Below are positions 9,986 to 20,483 of a DNA stretch of 64,000 nt, piece after piece (within the stretch, counting starts at the first letter, position 1; each line of letters opens with the position of its first letter). The translations under genes and the position numbers were made by a program. Source of the DNA: Takakia lepidozioides (taxonomy: Eukaryota > Streptophyta > Takakiopsida > Takakiales > Takakiaceae); NCBI GenBank assembly GCA_030704615.1, contig CM060732.1, positions 9,984,001 to 10,048,000 of the forward strand. Direction: 5' to 3'. The notes under the pieces are model-generated. The model was not told where the DNA came from. It worked only from the letters and a program-made list of their open reading frames with translations, and searched no databases.

Positions 9986-10576
9986 TTGCAATCTCAGCTC
10001 CTTCAGTATCTGTATCGCCTGTGGGGTAGCAATCGTTTGTTTCTGCAGAATTGTGGTGCTCTTCACCCTGATTTCCTCCATTCCTCTCACTCTCTTCATT
10101 TTAGACCCACAGAAATATTTTGGTTGTAACAACTGCAGAAATGCCTGTAGTGCACAAAGCATAAACGTATGGTTGCCACAAAAAGCTATGGGTAATTTCT
10201 TGTAAGCCTGCGGGGCTTGCAAGCATCGCTCAAGAGAAAAGCTCCGCTCTGTTCTTTCGTGTCTATGCCACTGCGTAAGTAATATTGCGAGCGTATAGTC
10301 TGTTAGTTCCTCCATAGTTTCCAAGCTATAACATTGATGGTCTGTCCCGTCGAGACGCCCGTTACTCAGAACGACGCCGCCTCTTGCGCTTAATTTCCCT
10401 CCAATTTCTTGATCATTTCTCTGGCTTTCTATTGGCTGTAACCGCTGTGACTGGATTTTAGATTTCATTTTCTTTAGTGGACTTTCCCTGCTGGATAGTA
10501 CACTAGGATCACACATGTGACAAGAATTTCGCTTTTCTGTACTTGCCCTTTGTTCGTTCCCCTTTTCCGTATTCAT
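9923..10576 (-). CDS. Hypothetical protein, 217 codons, unrecognised
   Basis: An uninterrupted minus-strand frame begins MNTEKGNEQRASTEKRNSCH at 10576. It includes LETMEELTDYTLAILLTQW, a Cys-containing stretch (IAFCGNHTFMLCALQAFLQL) and a C-terminus that runs into palindromic array 4. Its length and composition are compatible with a remnant of coding sequence, perhaps from a mobile element. No domain is recognised and there is no supporting splice structure. It could be a chance frame. Confidence 0.25.
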   Translation of the reverse strand: MNTEKGNEQRASTEKRNSCHMCDPSVLSSRESPLKKMKSKIQSQRLQPIESQRNDQEIGGKLSARGGVVLSNGRLDGTDHQCYSLETMEELTDYTLAILLTQWHRHERTERSFSLERCLQAPQAYKKLPIAFCGNHTFMLCALQAFLQLLQPKYFCGSKMKRVRGMEEIRVKSTTILQKQTIATPQAIQILKELRLQGLQSTFPSKGLELDKQRCPF

Positions 10577-10804
10577 TAATGGGCCCGCCTTTCATCCAAT
10601 TTGACGCGCTGATTAGGTATTTTGACGGCCATTCTTGTCTTCTTTCTTGATGACACCTGTTCTTGCACTTCCTTCTCAGCTGTGTGTCGCGCCCTGACTT
10701 CCACGTGTCTATTTTTAAACTGGTTTCCGTCTTTTCTTCCGTCAGCCATTTTCCTGAAGTTATGTGCGCCACCTGTCACTGATTCTATGGATCGTGTAAT
10801 CCTA

Positions 10805-11045
10805 GTAGGCTGTGTTGAGCTGTGACAGACTGTGTCATACTGTGGTACGCTGTGATAGGCTGTGATGCACTGTGGTAAGTGTGATAGGCTGTGACACGCG
10901 TGGTAGGTTGTGATAGGCTGTGTTGCGCCATGCTGGGCTGTGATAGGCTGTGTCACGTTGTGATGGACTGTGATAGGCTACTATGGGCTGTGATAGGCTG
11001 TGATGGGCTGTGATAGGGTGCTGGGCTGTGATAGGCTGTGTGCTT
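10805..11045. repeat. Degenerate GTGATAGGCT minisatellite
   Basis: About 24 copies of a 9-12 bp motif, mostly CTGTGATAGG and variants, lie just beyond the 3' end of the Ty3 integrase. A related CTGTGACTGG run occurs at 18424-18610 on the other side of the element. They might be part of the long terminal repeats, but I could not match the sequences next to the two runs. Confidence 0.8.
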
Positions 11046-11159
11046 GTTTGCCCGCCCTGTCATATATGCTTGGCCTAACGACAAGTGCTCCATACTCCGT
11101 TGGTAACACTGGTGCAGCCCGTGACTGCTCTTGCGTTTCAACATGCAATCATGTTGTAA

Positions 11160-12313
11160 TGGTTTGTCATGGATACCACTGTATCCCTTCAACTTATTGG
11201 CATTGACTCTTCCCAGCATCTCTTTGTTAATGGTTTGTAACATGGCGGTGTTGTTATCATACATCTTTTGTATGACATAAGGTCCTTTCCAGGGTGATTT
11301 AAGCTTAGAAGCTTTAATCTTTCCTTTCTTCTACAACCATAGAACCAAATCCCCCGTCTTAAAAGTCTTTAACTTGCCTTCATCAAACTGTTCCTTTCTC
11401 TTCATCTGAATTCTGGTCATATTATCAGCTGCATCAGCACGTACTTCTTCCACATGGTATAATTCATGTTTTCCTGACCTTAATGGAATCTTGCAATTCC
11501 ATTCTCTTTCCCCACTCCGTTTTCATGGTAGGTAACAGGAATTCCATTGGAAGTAAGGCTTCCATACCATAAACTAATTGGAATGGTGTATACTTAGTGG
11601 TGACTTTATATGAAGTCCTGTATGACCACAAAGCTGTCAGCAGCTTTGTATCCCAATCCGTTCTGTTTGCATTGACTATCTTAGCCAAGATAGTACATAA
11701 TATTTTGTTGGTAGCCTCTGCCTGCCCATTACCCTGTGGGTAATATGTTGTACTCTTTCTATGCACAATCATGAACTCTTTAGTCAACAACTCAATGGTC
11801 TCATTCATGAAGTGACTTCCAGATCACTGATAAATTCTAAGGACAGCCAAATCGTGTAAGTATGTTCTCATACAGGAACCTTGCTGTGGACTTGGCTGTG
11901 TTGTCCCTCAAAGCTTTAGCTTCCACCCACTTCGTAGTATAATCAGTGGCTGTAATTATGTACCTGTTCCGTGTATTCTTGGCTGGTGGGTTAATCGGTC
12001 CAACAAAGTCTAGTCCCCATTTCTGAAATGGTTCCGTAGGCATTGTAGGATGCAAGGCCATCCTTCCAGATCTCTGCAAAGGTCCTAGCCTCTGATATTC
12101 ATCACAACTCTGACAATACTCGTGTACATCTTTGAACAAAGTAGGCCACCAGTAACCTGCGAGTAGTATCTTCCTACTGGTAGTCTCTTCTCCAAAATGA
12201 CCTCCAGCCACTCCTTTATGAACTTCCTCCAAAACTTTATTTACTTCATGGTGGTACAAGCATCGTTTTAGTACTCCATCAGGTCCTAGCTTATACATTC
12301 TGCTTCCTACCAT
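11160..12313 (-). pseudogene. Ty3/gypsy integrase
   Basis: From 12313 the frame encodes an HHCC zinc-binding segment ([12 protein letters not shown] then [11 protein letters not shown]). The catalytic core follows, with WGLDFVGPI and [10 protein letters not shown]. The frame breaks near 11820 at the expected SDQGSHF motif and resumes as MNETIELLTKEFMIVHR, with YYPQGNGQAEATNK supplying the Glu of the D,D,E triad. A C-terminal segment (SPWKGPYVIQKMYDNN) continues in another frame to about 11160. The enzyme would insert the element's cDNA into host DNA; this copy is broken. Confidence 0.88.
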
Positions 12314-12417
12314 AGTATAAGGTAAAGCTTTGATAGCGATTCTCTTCCTCTGCTCCTTACCATAACTAGGTGGGCACTGACCATGAGCAAGGTAGTATCT
12401 GATTGGCCACTGCCAAT

Positions 12418-13783
12418 CTAACCAGTCATCTGCACTTCCTGCACCTCCACTGCAAATAGACTCGCATCTGGTAATTGATCATCTATTCCTGTGGCTGGTT
12501 CTCCTGTTGATAACCGTGACAAGTGATCTGCCACAAGATGCAGTCTCCCAGGCTTGTAAACAACCTCGAACTCAAACTCGTGCAAGATTATCAACCATCT
12601 TGCTATTCTTCCGCTTATCAGAGGTTTGTTTACCAGGTATATCAGAGCCTGGTGATCCACATAGAACATAAACTTCTTGCCCAACAGGTAATGCCTGAAT
12701 TTCTTCACTGCATAGATCATTGCCAATGCTTCTCTTTCCGTTGTGCTATAGTTCCTTTCAGCACTGTTCATCAACCTGCTAGCATAGTACACAGGTGAAT
12801 CTATATTTCCTGTAACATTCTGGGCTAACACCGCTCCCAACGCTTCTCCTGATGCATCACAGTGAACATGAAATACTACATGCCAGTGAGGATTAATCAG
12901 CACAGGTGTAGTTGTTACTGACAGGGTAAGTTCTTCAAACGCCTGTTGACATTCAGCTGTCCAGGAAAACACTGCATCTTTCTTCAGAAGCTTGCTCAAT
13001 GGTGCTGCTATTTGTGCATACCTTTTGACAAATCTTCTGTAATAACTGGTTTGCCCAAGGAATCTCCTTAGACTTTTAACATTCACTGGTGGTGGAGAGG
13101 CTTTAATGGACTCTGTCTTTCTGGGATCCACAAGAAGTCCCTTCTTACACACAATGTGTCCCAGAAGCACCCCTGAGTTCACACAGAAAGTACACTTCTC
13201 TGGATTCAGGCCCAGACCTCTCATCCTGCATCTGCCAGACATAACTCCAATTTATGCAAGTGCTCATTCTTAGAGCTGTACACACTGAAATCATCCAAGA
13301 ACACCTGCATGAAATCATCCAGATACTCATGAAAAGATTCACTTATCACTCTCTGAAAGGTCGCTGGTGCATTACAAAGTCCAAAGGGCATGACTTTGTA
13401 TGCATAAGCCCCCAGTCTGTGATGAAAGCTGTTTTTCCTTGGTCTTCTTCTGCCACTTGCACTTGATTATAACCACTGAAGCCATCCATGAATGAGTACA
13501 TCTCATGGCCTGCCACAGTGTCTAATACTGCTTCTGTGAATGGCAAAGGGAAAGGATCTTTCTTCGTACAAGCATTCAGCTTCTTGTAGTTCACACAAAC
13601 TCTTAGTTTACCATTCTTTTTGGGAACTATCACAATGGGTGACAACCAAGTTGTATACTCTATTGGATATATAAACTTAGCCTCAGCCAACTTCTTGATC
13701 TCTTCTCCAACCTTCTGTGCGTAGTTGGGATTCATTCTGTACCTCGCCTGTTTTGATTGGTACTGACCCTGGTTCCAGTTCAA
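12418..13783 (-). pseudogene. Ty3/gypsy reverse transcriptase and RNase H
   Basis: 13783-13346 carries the RT fingers and palm start (SPIVIVPKKNGKLRVCVNYK, then SFMDGFSGYNQ). The active-site box reads VFLDDFSVYSS in another frame near 13300. 13242-12418 carries the thumb and connection (FSWTAECQQAFEEL) and RNase H (HCDASGEALGAVLAQ, ERNYSTTEREALAMIYAVKK, FYVDHQAL). Frame changes near 13346 and 13240 split the protein. The product would copy element RNA to DNA. Confidence 0.9.
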
Positions 13784-14140
13784 TCTTATGCTGACAGACT
13801 TCAGGTGGTATCCCTTTTAGATCCTCATAGCTCCAAGCAAATACATCTCTGTATTTGATGAACAAGCTTTTAGCTTCTTCAAAGAATTCCGGCTCCAAAT
13901 CAGCTCCTACTTTCACCATCCTCGGTTCCTCTTTAGTTCCCACATTCACTTCCCTCACCTGCTCATCAGCTGTGATTGTCCAACCAGTCACCACTTCATC
14001 CTGTAAGCTCACAGTGGCTGGTTCCTCTAGGATTTCCATTTCTCCTTCTCTTTCTTCATAGAAATGTGATGGGTAACTGCTGGTTTCCTCTTCAGTTGGT
14101 GTTGCTGTCACTACACCACAGCAGATACCTCTTAAACAAC

Positions 14141-14851
14141 TTAGGCTTTCCAGCCGCATCTCTGCAACCTGCTCCCACTCTGGGTGTGCAGCAAATAGGG
14201 TAGCTTCCTGCTCCTCATCCAGTCCTCCTCTCCAGTCATACTCTCTGACTCCCGAGGTCTTCTTGTAGCAGGTAATCTACTAGATTTCTTTGTGGTAATT
14301 TGTATCTCGTGTATCCCATTATGCACGGTTAGTAACTGAGAATTCCAGTCATGGAATACCCTGGCCTGTTTCAGCCACCACGGACGTCCCAATAATAAGG
14401 AGTAAGCCTCCATGACTTCATCCATCTTCAACACAGTTACTGTGATCATAAAGATCATCTTCTGTATCTGTATCTTAACTCCTCTTATTAATCCCAATGG
14501 CTGTACACTTCTTTGATCTGCCATTGTTACTGTAAATGGGGCTGGTTTCATGTTACTTAGACCAAGCTTCTTCTTAATTGGTCTGTCATGATATTTACTC
14601 CAGCCTCCATCTATCAGTACATCAGTTAGTTCTGTGCTTCCAATTCTCAATTGGATTACTGGCATAGAATCATCAAAGTCCATGACTGTTTCTCGCCCTT
14701 CCGGCTTCACATTATAACTGGTCACCTTGCTGTTCAGGTCTGTGTTTCCTGTCTCCTGGGCAATTCGATTGATTGCTTGATACAGCCTGTGCCTACAATA
14801 AGGTGTCCAGCCAATAGCTGTCCAATGGTAATTTCTGCTTTGGTCTGGCAT
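14141..14851 (-). pseudogene. Ty3/gypsy aspartic protease region
   Basis: The frame contains VIQLRIGSTELTDVLIDGGW, where the catalytic D-S/T-G of retroviral-type proteases reads D-G-G, followed by PLGLIRGVKIQIQ and LLLGRPWWLKQ, typical of the plant gypsy protease region. A linker to RT (13683-14159) encodes FIKYRDVFAWSYEDLKGIP, the usual sequence just before gypsy RT. The altered active-site residue is another sign of decay. Confidence 0.8.
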
Positions 14852-15108
14852 ATTACTTCAGCCCAAAGTCTCTTCATTACTTTGCATGTCTGCATCTTCT
14901 TTCTTCCTTTCATCCTCACTCCCTTCTTCTTCTCCATCAATCAGAGGAATCTGCCACAGGAATATCAGTACTCTTCTGCATTTCCCTTATGTATCTGCCA
15001 CTTCCTTGTGCAGTTCCTTCTCATCTTTCCAAGTCTCTTCATCTTCAGGCATATCATTGCCACCTTCATTATCATCTTCTTCCTCTACTCTGAGGTATTA
15101 GTTTGGCT

Positions 15109-16344
15109 TTACTTCTTGTTACTATCATTGTACTTACTTCTGGTACAACACATGGGCCTAACCATGTGAGCTGCCACCACTGGGCCCTCATTCACAGGAG
15201 CTCTCATCTCATTCTGGTGTCTTATCCAGAATGAACAGGCTGCCTTGCGATGTCCTGGCTGATTACAATAGTAACATAGTTCTTCACCATTGGGTCCTCG
15301 CCCTTGGTCTGTTCTTGGATTATTTCTATAATCCTGATTCCCGGGCTGGTAATTCCCCCTTGGATTACCCTGATAGTTGCCTCTGGAATTTCCTTGGTAA
15401 TTCCCTCTTGAATTACCTCTCCCTTCCATGCCATTGTTATAACCACCAGACCTACCATAGTGGTCCTGATCATGTTTTCTTCTTGGCTGGGGCTGCACCT
15501 GATGCACCCTTACTTGCCTAGGTTCTCTTGCAGCTGTCCTTCTGTTGTAGTACAATTCTCAGTAGAATGGTTATCCATTTTACAGATAGTACAGTGTTTT
15601 TCTCTTTCATGTGGCATTCTGTGGTGGTATGGCCTTCATTCTGGCACTTTTTGCACACCATACACCCTTCCTCCAATGTGTTGCAGCCTCTGTGGCATAC
15701 TTCTTCAAGATTTCTTCCAATCTTTTTTCATAGTTATCCCTCTTCAACTTCTCCTTTCTCTTACTCTTCCTTTTTTAGTTCTGCTCTTCTTCTTCATCTG
15801 ACTCATCCTCAGAGTCCTCATCATCCTTTTTTTCTCTCTCCTGAGCATTCCCAATTGCTCAATTCTGTTTGCAGTTTCAAATGCCTCCTCCACTGTATTA
15901 TGGGGTAACATATCCACTTTCTTTTGCAACTCTGGTCTTAGTCCACTCACAAACCAAGTCTTCTGTAAACCGGTGCTGGTACTGCAGCCAGCTTTTTCAT
16001 CATCAATTCCATCTTTTCCATATACTCCTCAACAGTTTCATGCTTCTTTTGCTTTAACTGTTGTAAACTTCCATACACTTCATCCTCAGTTTTACTTGTC
16101 CTGAACCTATTTCGAATGCTGTATTCAAGCCATTCCAGGTTAGGAAATGATTATCAGGGAATCTTGCATACCATTCACTTGCTTTCTTGATAAGTGAACA
16201 AGGAAACAATCTCATCTTGGCATCATCGCCATTCTCATTGTTCACTATACACATGTGCTCAAATTGGCTAATGTGTACATCGGGATCCCCTTTTCCTGAA
16301 TATATTGGAAAGGGTGGTTTTGCCCGTGTTGGTTGTAACGCCAT
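15109..16344 (-). pseudogene. Ty3/gypsy gag with CCHC zinc knuckle
   Basis: 16344-16054 carries the capsid domain (FPIYSGKGDPDVHISQFE, then LIKKASEWYARFPDN). 15950-15744 carries a helical part (SGLRPELQKKVDMLPHNT). 15555-15109 carries a Gly/Asn/Arg repeat tract (GNYQGNSRGNYQGNPRG) followed by the zinc knuckle CYYCNQPGHRKAAC. Frame changes separate the blocks. The protein packages element RNA; this copy cannot make it intact. Confidence 0.87.
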
Positions 16345-16494
16345 CTGTGGCCCTACCTTCTGCCCACTGACAGTGCTGGCACCCTTGCTGGTGCTGGTCC
16401 TTCTGGACCTGTTTTTGTGGTGGATCTTCCACCAAGTGGTGGCCCTTGAGCACTCCCTGCTTCTGGCCCCACGATATTCACAGTATTCCCAGCT

Positions 16495-17162
16495 TCAGTT
16501 GCTCCCACACTCCCTGTCCCCCCAGAGCCATCCAGGCAGCCCGCCTGATCCCCCTGAGCCGACACCTTCGTTGGCCTGTGATCCAAGTGCTCCACTTGAT
16601 CCAGGTCCAACGGGTTGGGATGTCCTGGTTGTAGTCTCAACCTCAGCTGTTGGGTCTACTTCTTCATATTCTTCCTCTTCCAATTTCTTCTCTCTGTTTT
16701 CATCCTCCAAGTTCTGCCCTTGGGTTTCTTCTTCACTCATGTAACTCAACTGTAATGGTGTTGGAGAGTCTGAACTCTCCGTTGGCTCTGCCACATCCTC
16801 TCTCCTTCTTCACCTTCTGCTTCAGAAACTGGAGTTCCTGCTTTTGGTGTTCCATGCCAACTCTTATCAAAGATTTCTGTCAAATCTTTTATCCAGGGAT
16901 GTACCTCAGATCTTTCACCTCGTGATTGATCTTCTTCCTGTACCAATTCCCTTAATCTTTCTTGCAAAGAAACAGAAGGAGTGGCATCCAACTCTAGTTC
17001 TTCCGGTATGGGTGATGTACTCTTTGATCTTAATGGTGTGAGAGGTCCAGATGATTCCCCTATGTCTATTCCTCTCTCCCAAAGATATGGATAATTAGCT
17101 TTCAGATAGCTTTCTCTTTTTGCTGAATATCTCTGGCGTCTAGCTTCTCTTTCATCACTCAT
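16495..17162 (-). pseudogene. Acidic leader ORF upstream of gag
   Basis: Begins MSDEREARRQRYSAKRES at 17162 and continues through a Ser/Glu/Pro-rich acidic region. A shift near 16800 moves the sequence to a second frame (MAEPTESSDSPTPLQLSYMS to about 16495). It precedes and probably fused to gag in the active element. The paralogous copy at 1-753 is frameshifted elsewhere, so neither copy is intact. The function of this N-terminal extension is unknown. Confidence 0.65.
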
Positions 17163-17752
17163 GTCCCATGTCTTTCATTTCTTTTAATGTGGCAATAACC
17201 AAAACTCTCTTCTGTAATATCTCTCGTATATGCCTGGGTTTCTTTCAAGCTTCAATGCACCCTTGGCTATACTTGAAGTCTCCGTTACCATATAACCATA
17301 TGGCAAACAAGTCTGGAAAAGCTGTTCTTGGTGTGAGTTTGATCCACAAAATATCCTTTGGAATCCAATTCTTTACCAGTACAAGCTCTTCATGCATATG
17401 AGTATAAACATTCACTTTTCTTTCTTCCCAGCCTTCAACTCTACTACTCGCTTAATGGATAGCAATGCTATCACATAACCAATGTTGGTAACCAACGTGC
17501 TCTTCCTCTACAGGTACCTGATAATCTTTAGAATCTTTATCACTCCTTTCTCCAGACCCCATTCCGGATCAGCATCATGCACTCGCTTAAGAATATTTTC
17601 TTTACAACCGTCTGGCAATTCCAAGAACCTTTGAAAGAATTGGACAATCTTTCTTCCGTTCCACAGGGAATTTGATTCACTTCAAATTCTTTAATGGTCC
17701 ACCACCATGATCCCACCAGATGCCTGTCACATCTGGTTGTTCATGACTCAGT

Positions 17753-17773
17753 TCCCCAGTATGGTCGCCAAAT
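17753..17773 (-). promoter_or_regulatory. Probable retrotransposon primer-binding site and LTR end
   Basis: On the minus strand GCGCGACA (17780-17773) is followed by TT and then TGGCGACCATACTGGGGA. A TGG start two bases after an LTR ending in CA is the usual layout of a plant gypsy primer-binding site, complementary to a tRNA 3' CCA end. It lies about 590 bp upstream of the leader ATG. Confidence 0.6.
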
Positions 17774-18640
17774 GTCGCGCGGCTTTTACTCACCATCCCT
17801 TCGCTATCCGAGGCGGAAACTCCAAGATAGAAGAGTTGGAAATCTCTAAGTACTCAGCCCGCGCAGAACAATCAGTCATGACCTACAGCTAGTGTATCAT
17901 GGGGGTGTTTCCTATTTGTTTCCCTTTTGGCATTCATGTTAGCTACCTTACCATTGATAATTAAGTATCAGTTTGCTTCATCAATCTATCGGATTCCATC
18001 AACTCATCCATTCATTCCACAGCTTCACTCAGATCTCTCTACACAGTGTGATTGTATCGTATAAGTATCAGATTATGATTTATCAGGTATCAGGCCGAAG
18101 CCATTGTGTCTCTAATCTGCTTTACAATATCACTACAGCTTTGCATATAACAAGCATCTTAATCATCTCTCCTCTCCTTCACCGTGCTCTCCATGCTTGC
18201 TTCCGTTCTTGCTCTCCGCCCGATCCCCTCTCTTCCCTGACCAAGAAGTCCTTCCCCTGACGTGCTTCCAAGATTAATCCCCCTTACCAGTCCTTGCTTC
18301 CCCCTTTATCTTCCTACCCGTGGCTCTAACCGTTTCCCTCACTAACCGTCGTCCGTGAACTAACATGTTCCATTTGCAGGTGTTGTTCCCCACAGTCGTT
18401 CCCTGTCCTGCTCTCCGTTCCCTATGGTCGTGACAGCTGTGTCAAGCTGTGACTGGCTGTGTGAAACTGTGACGGGCTGTGACTGGCTGTGCGACTGTGT
18501 TTGGCTGTGTCGGGCTGTGTCGGCTGTGACGGGCTGTGTTGGCTGTGTCGGTTGTGACGACTGTGACGGGCTTGTGTTGGCTGTGATGGACTGTGTAACC
18601 CCCTTTACAGTGTGCTGTTGTCACCCCCGAAGGCTCCTGT
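17774..18640 (-). mobile_element. Putative 5' LTR of the Ty3 element, with CTGTGACTGG repeats
   Basis: By position this should be the 5' LTR, read right to left and ending at 17773. It is otherwise featureless except for 18424-18610, about 17 copies of a roughly 10-bp CTGTGACTGG-like repeat. The outer end was not located, and no matching 3' LTR was found in the window. Confidence 0.4.
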
Positions 18641-18880
18641 TGGTCCTCAGTCTGTGCAAAAATTAAGGGTACCCTACAGATCCCGTATAAGTGTCTAAGT
18701 CCCAGACAGTCCTCTAACAACCTCTTGCTTGCCGGTCCACTCAAACAGAAAATGCCATCGTGGTTGTCTAACATAACAACTCCAGGTGTCACCATGGCAC
18801 GCTCAATGGCTGGCCTAGCTGGCAGCTCCATCATTCTGGCAGCTGCAGCTTGCCATGGCACCGCGCCTAGCGACAAAATA

Positions 18881-20400
18881 CACTACAGCACCCGGGGCGT
18901 GCCGGGGACAAATTGCGACGTCGGGAAGTCAACCTCCACGTCGGTCCGATGTCGGTCCTGGAACGTCGCAGATTAGCAACCTAGGGGAATCGCTAATCCC
19001 CCAGGTCCCCTTGGCCACGATCAGCGACGGCGGAATGTCATCGCCCCTCCGGGGCGTTGCAATATGACGACTCCCGGGAGTCACAACAAAGGACAAGGAG
19101 GGGGGTCCATCCCTCCCCCTGCGTCATGGGGCAGTCGCAAGGACGTCGCCCATCCCCAGAAATAGCCACGCGCCGGCGTCGTCGGCACATCGCACCCTGG
19201 GATATTAAAGCCCCCACTCGGCGATGCCTGGACATCGCAGATGGGTCTATTCTGCTAGGGGACTGGCGACGCCCGGAATCGCCATGACACGTCGCTGCCA
19301 TCTGGGGGCGTCACTACCCCCCATGGGTAGGGAGGTTCTCTGGTGATGTCCGGGAATTGCACGGACGTCGCAGCCCCCGGGGGCCGTCGCTAGCTCCGTG
19401 GGAGGCACGTTCTTATGCGACTCCCTGGAGTCGCAACAACGTCGCAGCCCCTGGGCGGCGTCGCTAGCTCCACGTTGGCGTGGTTCTGTTGCGACTGCTG
19501 GGAATCGCAAGAGCGTCGCTGGTCGCCCCCGACGTTGCCTGGGTGGGAGGGTAGCCAGCTGGTATTGGGGTGGGGTTTTGGGGTTTTTTTTTCGTTGTGG
19601 GGGGGGGGGGGGTGTTCTTGGGGTTGGGGTGTGCCTCGTGCTTGCAAGAATTGCATGCATTCTAATCTATAGGTCGATACACCAAATCCACATGTCCATT
19701 AAGGTTAGAATGATGATCGAAATGGCAACTGAAAATATATATACATAAAGTGAGTACTACCTATACATGTCTCTAATTGGGAACCATCCCTCACTCCTCA
19801 TCACCTGAGTCATAGGTGTACTCGTCCGAGGATTGCAAGCTACGCTGGGCCTCCAATTTGGAGGATGATGAGGCCGAGTCCGAGATTACATCATCCTTCG
19901 AACCACCCCCTACTATGGCTCTCCCCCATCCGGCCGAGCCCACTGAACTACCCATCCCCACCCTACAGAGCATGCCTATCCTTCGTCAATTGTGGCGTCT
20001 TGGCCGTTGAGGCTACAAGGGTCTTCCACCCCTGAGTCTTGCAAAAGTTGGAGAAGCTAAAAAAGAAGAATGGGTATGACAAGAGAAAGAACACTTACTT
20101 ATCGGGTGACAAAACTCTTGCTTCCACCGGGGCCCCACTTGTGTGTTGATTCCGCACACTTATCGAGGCGGGCTGCAATTGTCGCACGTCCCCTTGCGAA
20201 GATCTCCGCCTTCAGCTCTTCCCTCTCCCCTGCGATGAGAGCCTCCCAAGATTCCTGTCTAGCCCCAACAAAGACACTATAAATGTTAATGAACTCCATA
20301 CCACAATGAACATGCATTCAAAGACGCCAATGACAAGTGAAGTGCGTCTTACCTTGGTTATTCCATGTGGCATGGTCGTTCGTTCAACCCCCGCCTTGAG
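18881..20400 (-). mobile_element. CACTA-like fragment with GCGAC-rich subterminal region
   Basis: CACTACAGCACCCGGGGCG at 18881 could be a CACTA terminus. It is followed by dense GCGAC/GTCGC pentamers in both orientations (about 18915-19560), as expected for a subterminal repeat zone, and then by minus-strand frames at 20317-20099 and 19973-19791. The first ends in STHKWGPGGSKSFVTR, which resembles the H-x-x-G-G-S-K-S-F signature of plant Ptta/En/Spm (Transposase_24) proteins. The opposite terminus was not found. Confidence 0.45.
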
Positions 20401-20483
20401 TGCCTTGCGAATGGTTTGTCGCGCACGGTACCTCGGGTGAATGCAGGGTTGACTGGACCAAAATGGACGTTACCAGCACAGTT

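Larger units (their letters stand above)
11160..17773 (-). mobile_element. Degenerate Ty3/gypsy LTR retrotransposon
   Basis: On the minus strand the order is leader/gag, CCHC zinc knuckle, protease, reverse transcriptase, RNase H, integrase, which is the Ty3/gypsy order. A primer-binding site lies at 17753-17770. Frameshifts and stops interrupt every domain, so the copy is dead. I could not align two LTRs: sequence right of 17773 should be the 5' LTR, but no counterpart was seen at 10.0-11.1 kb. A second partial copy is at 1-753. Confidence 0.88.

Noticed and set aside
10000-11160. A 3' LTR for the Ty3 element
   Set aside because: Apart from the decamer repeats I could not find sequence here matching the presumed 5' LTR right of 17773, so no LTR pair is annotated.
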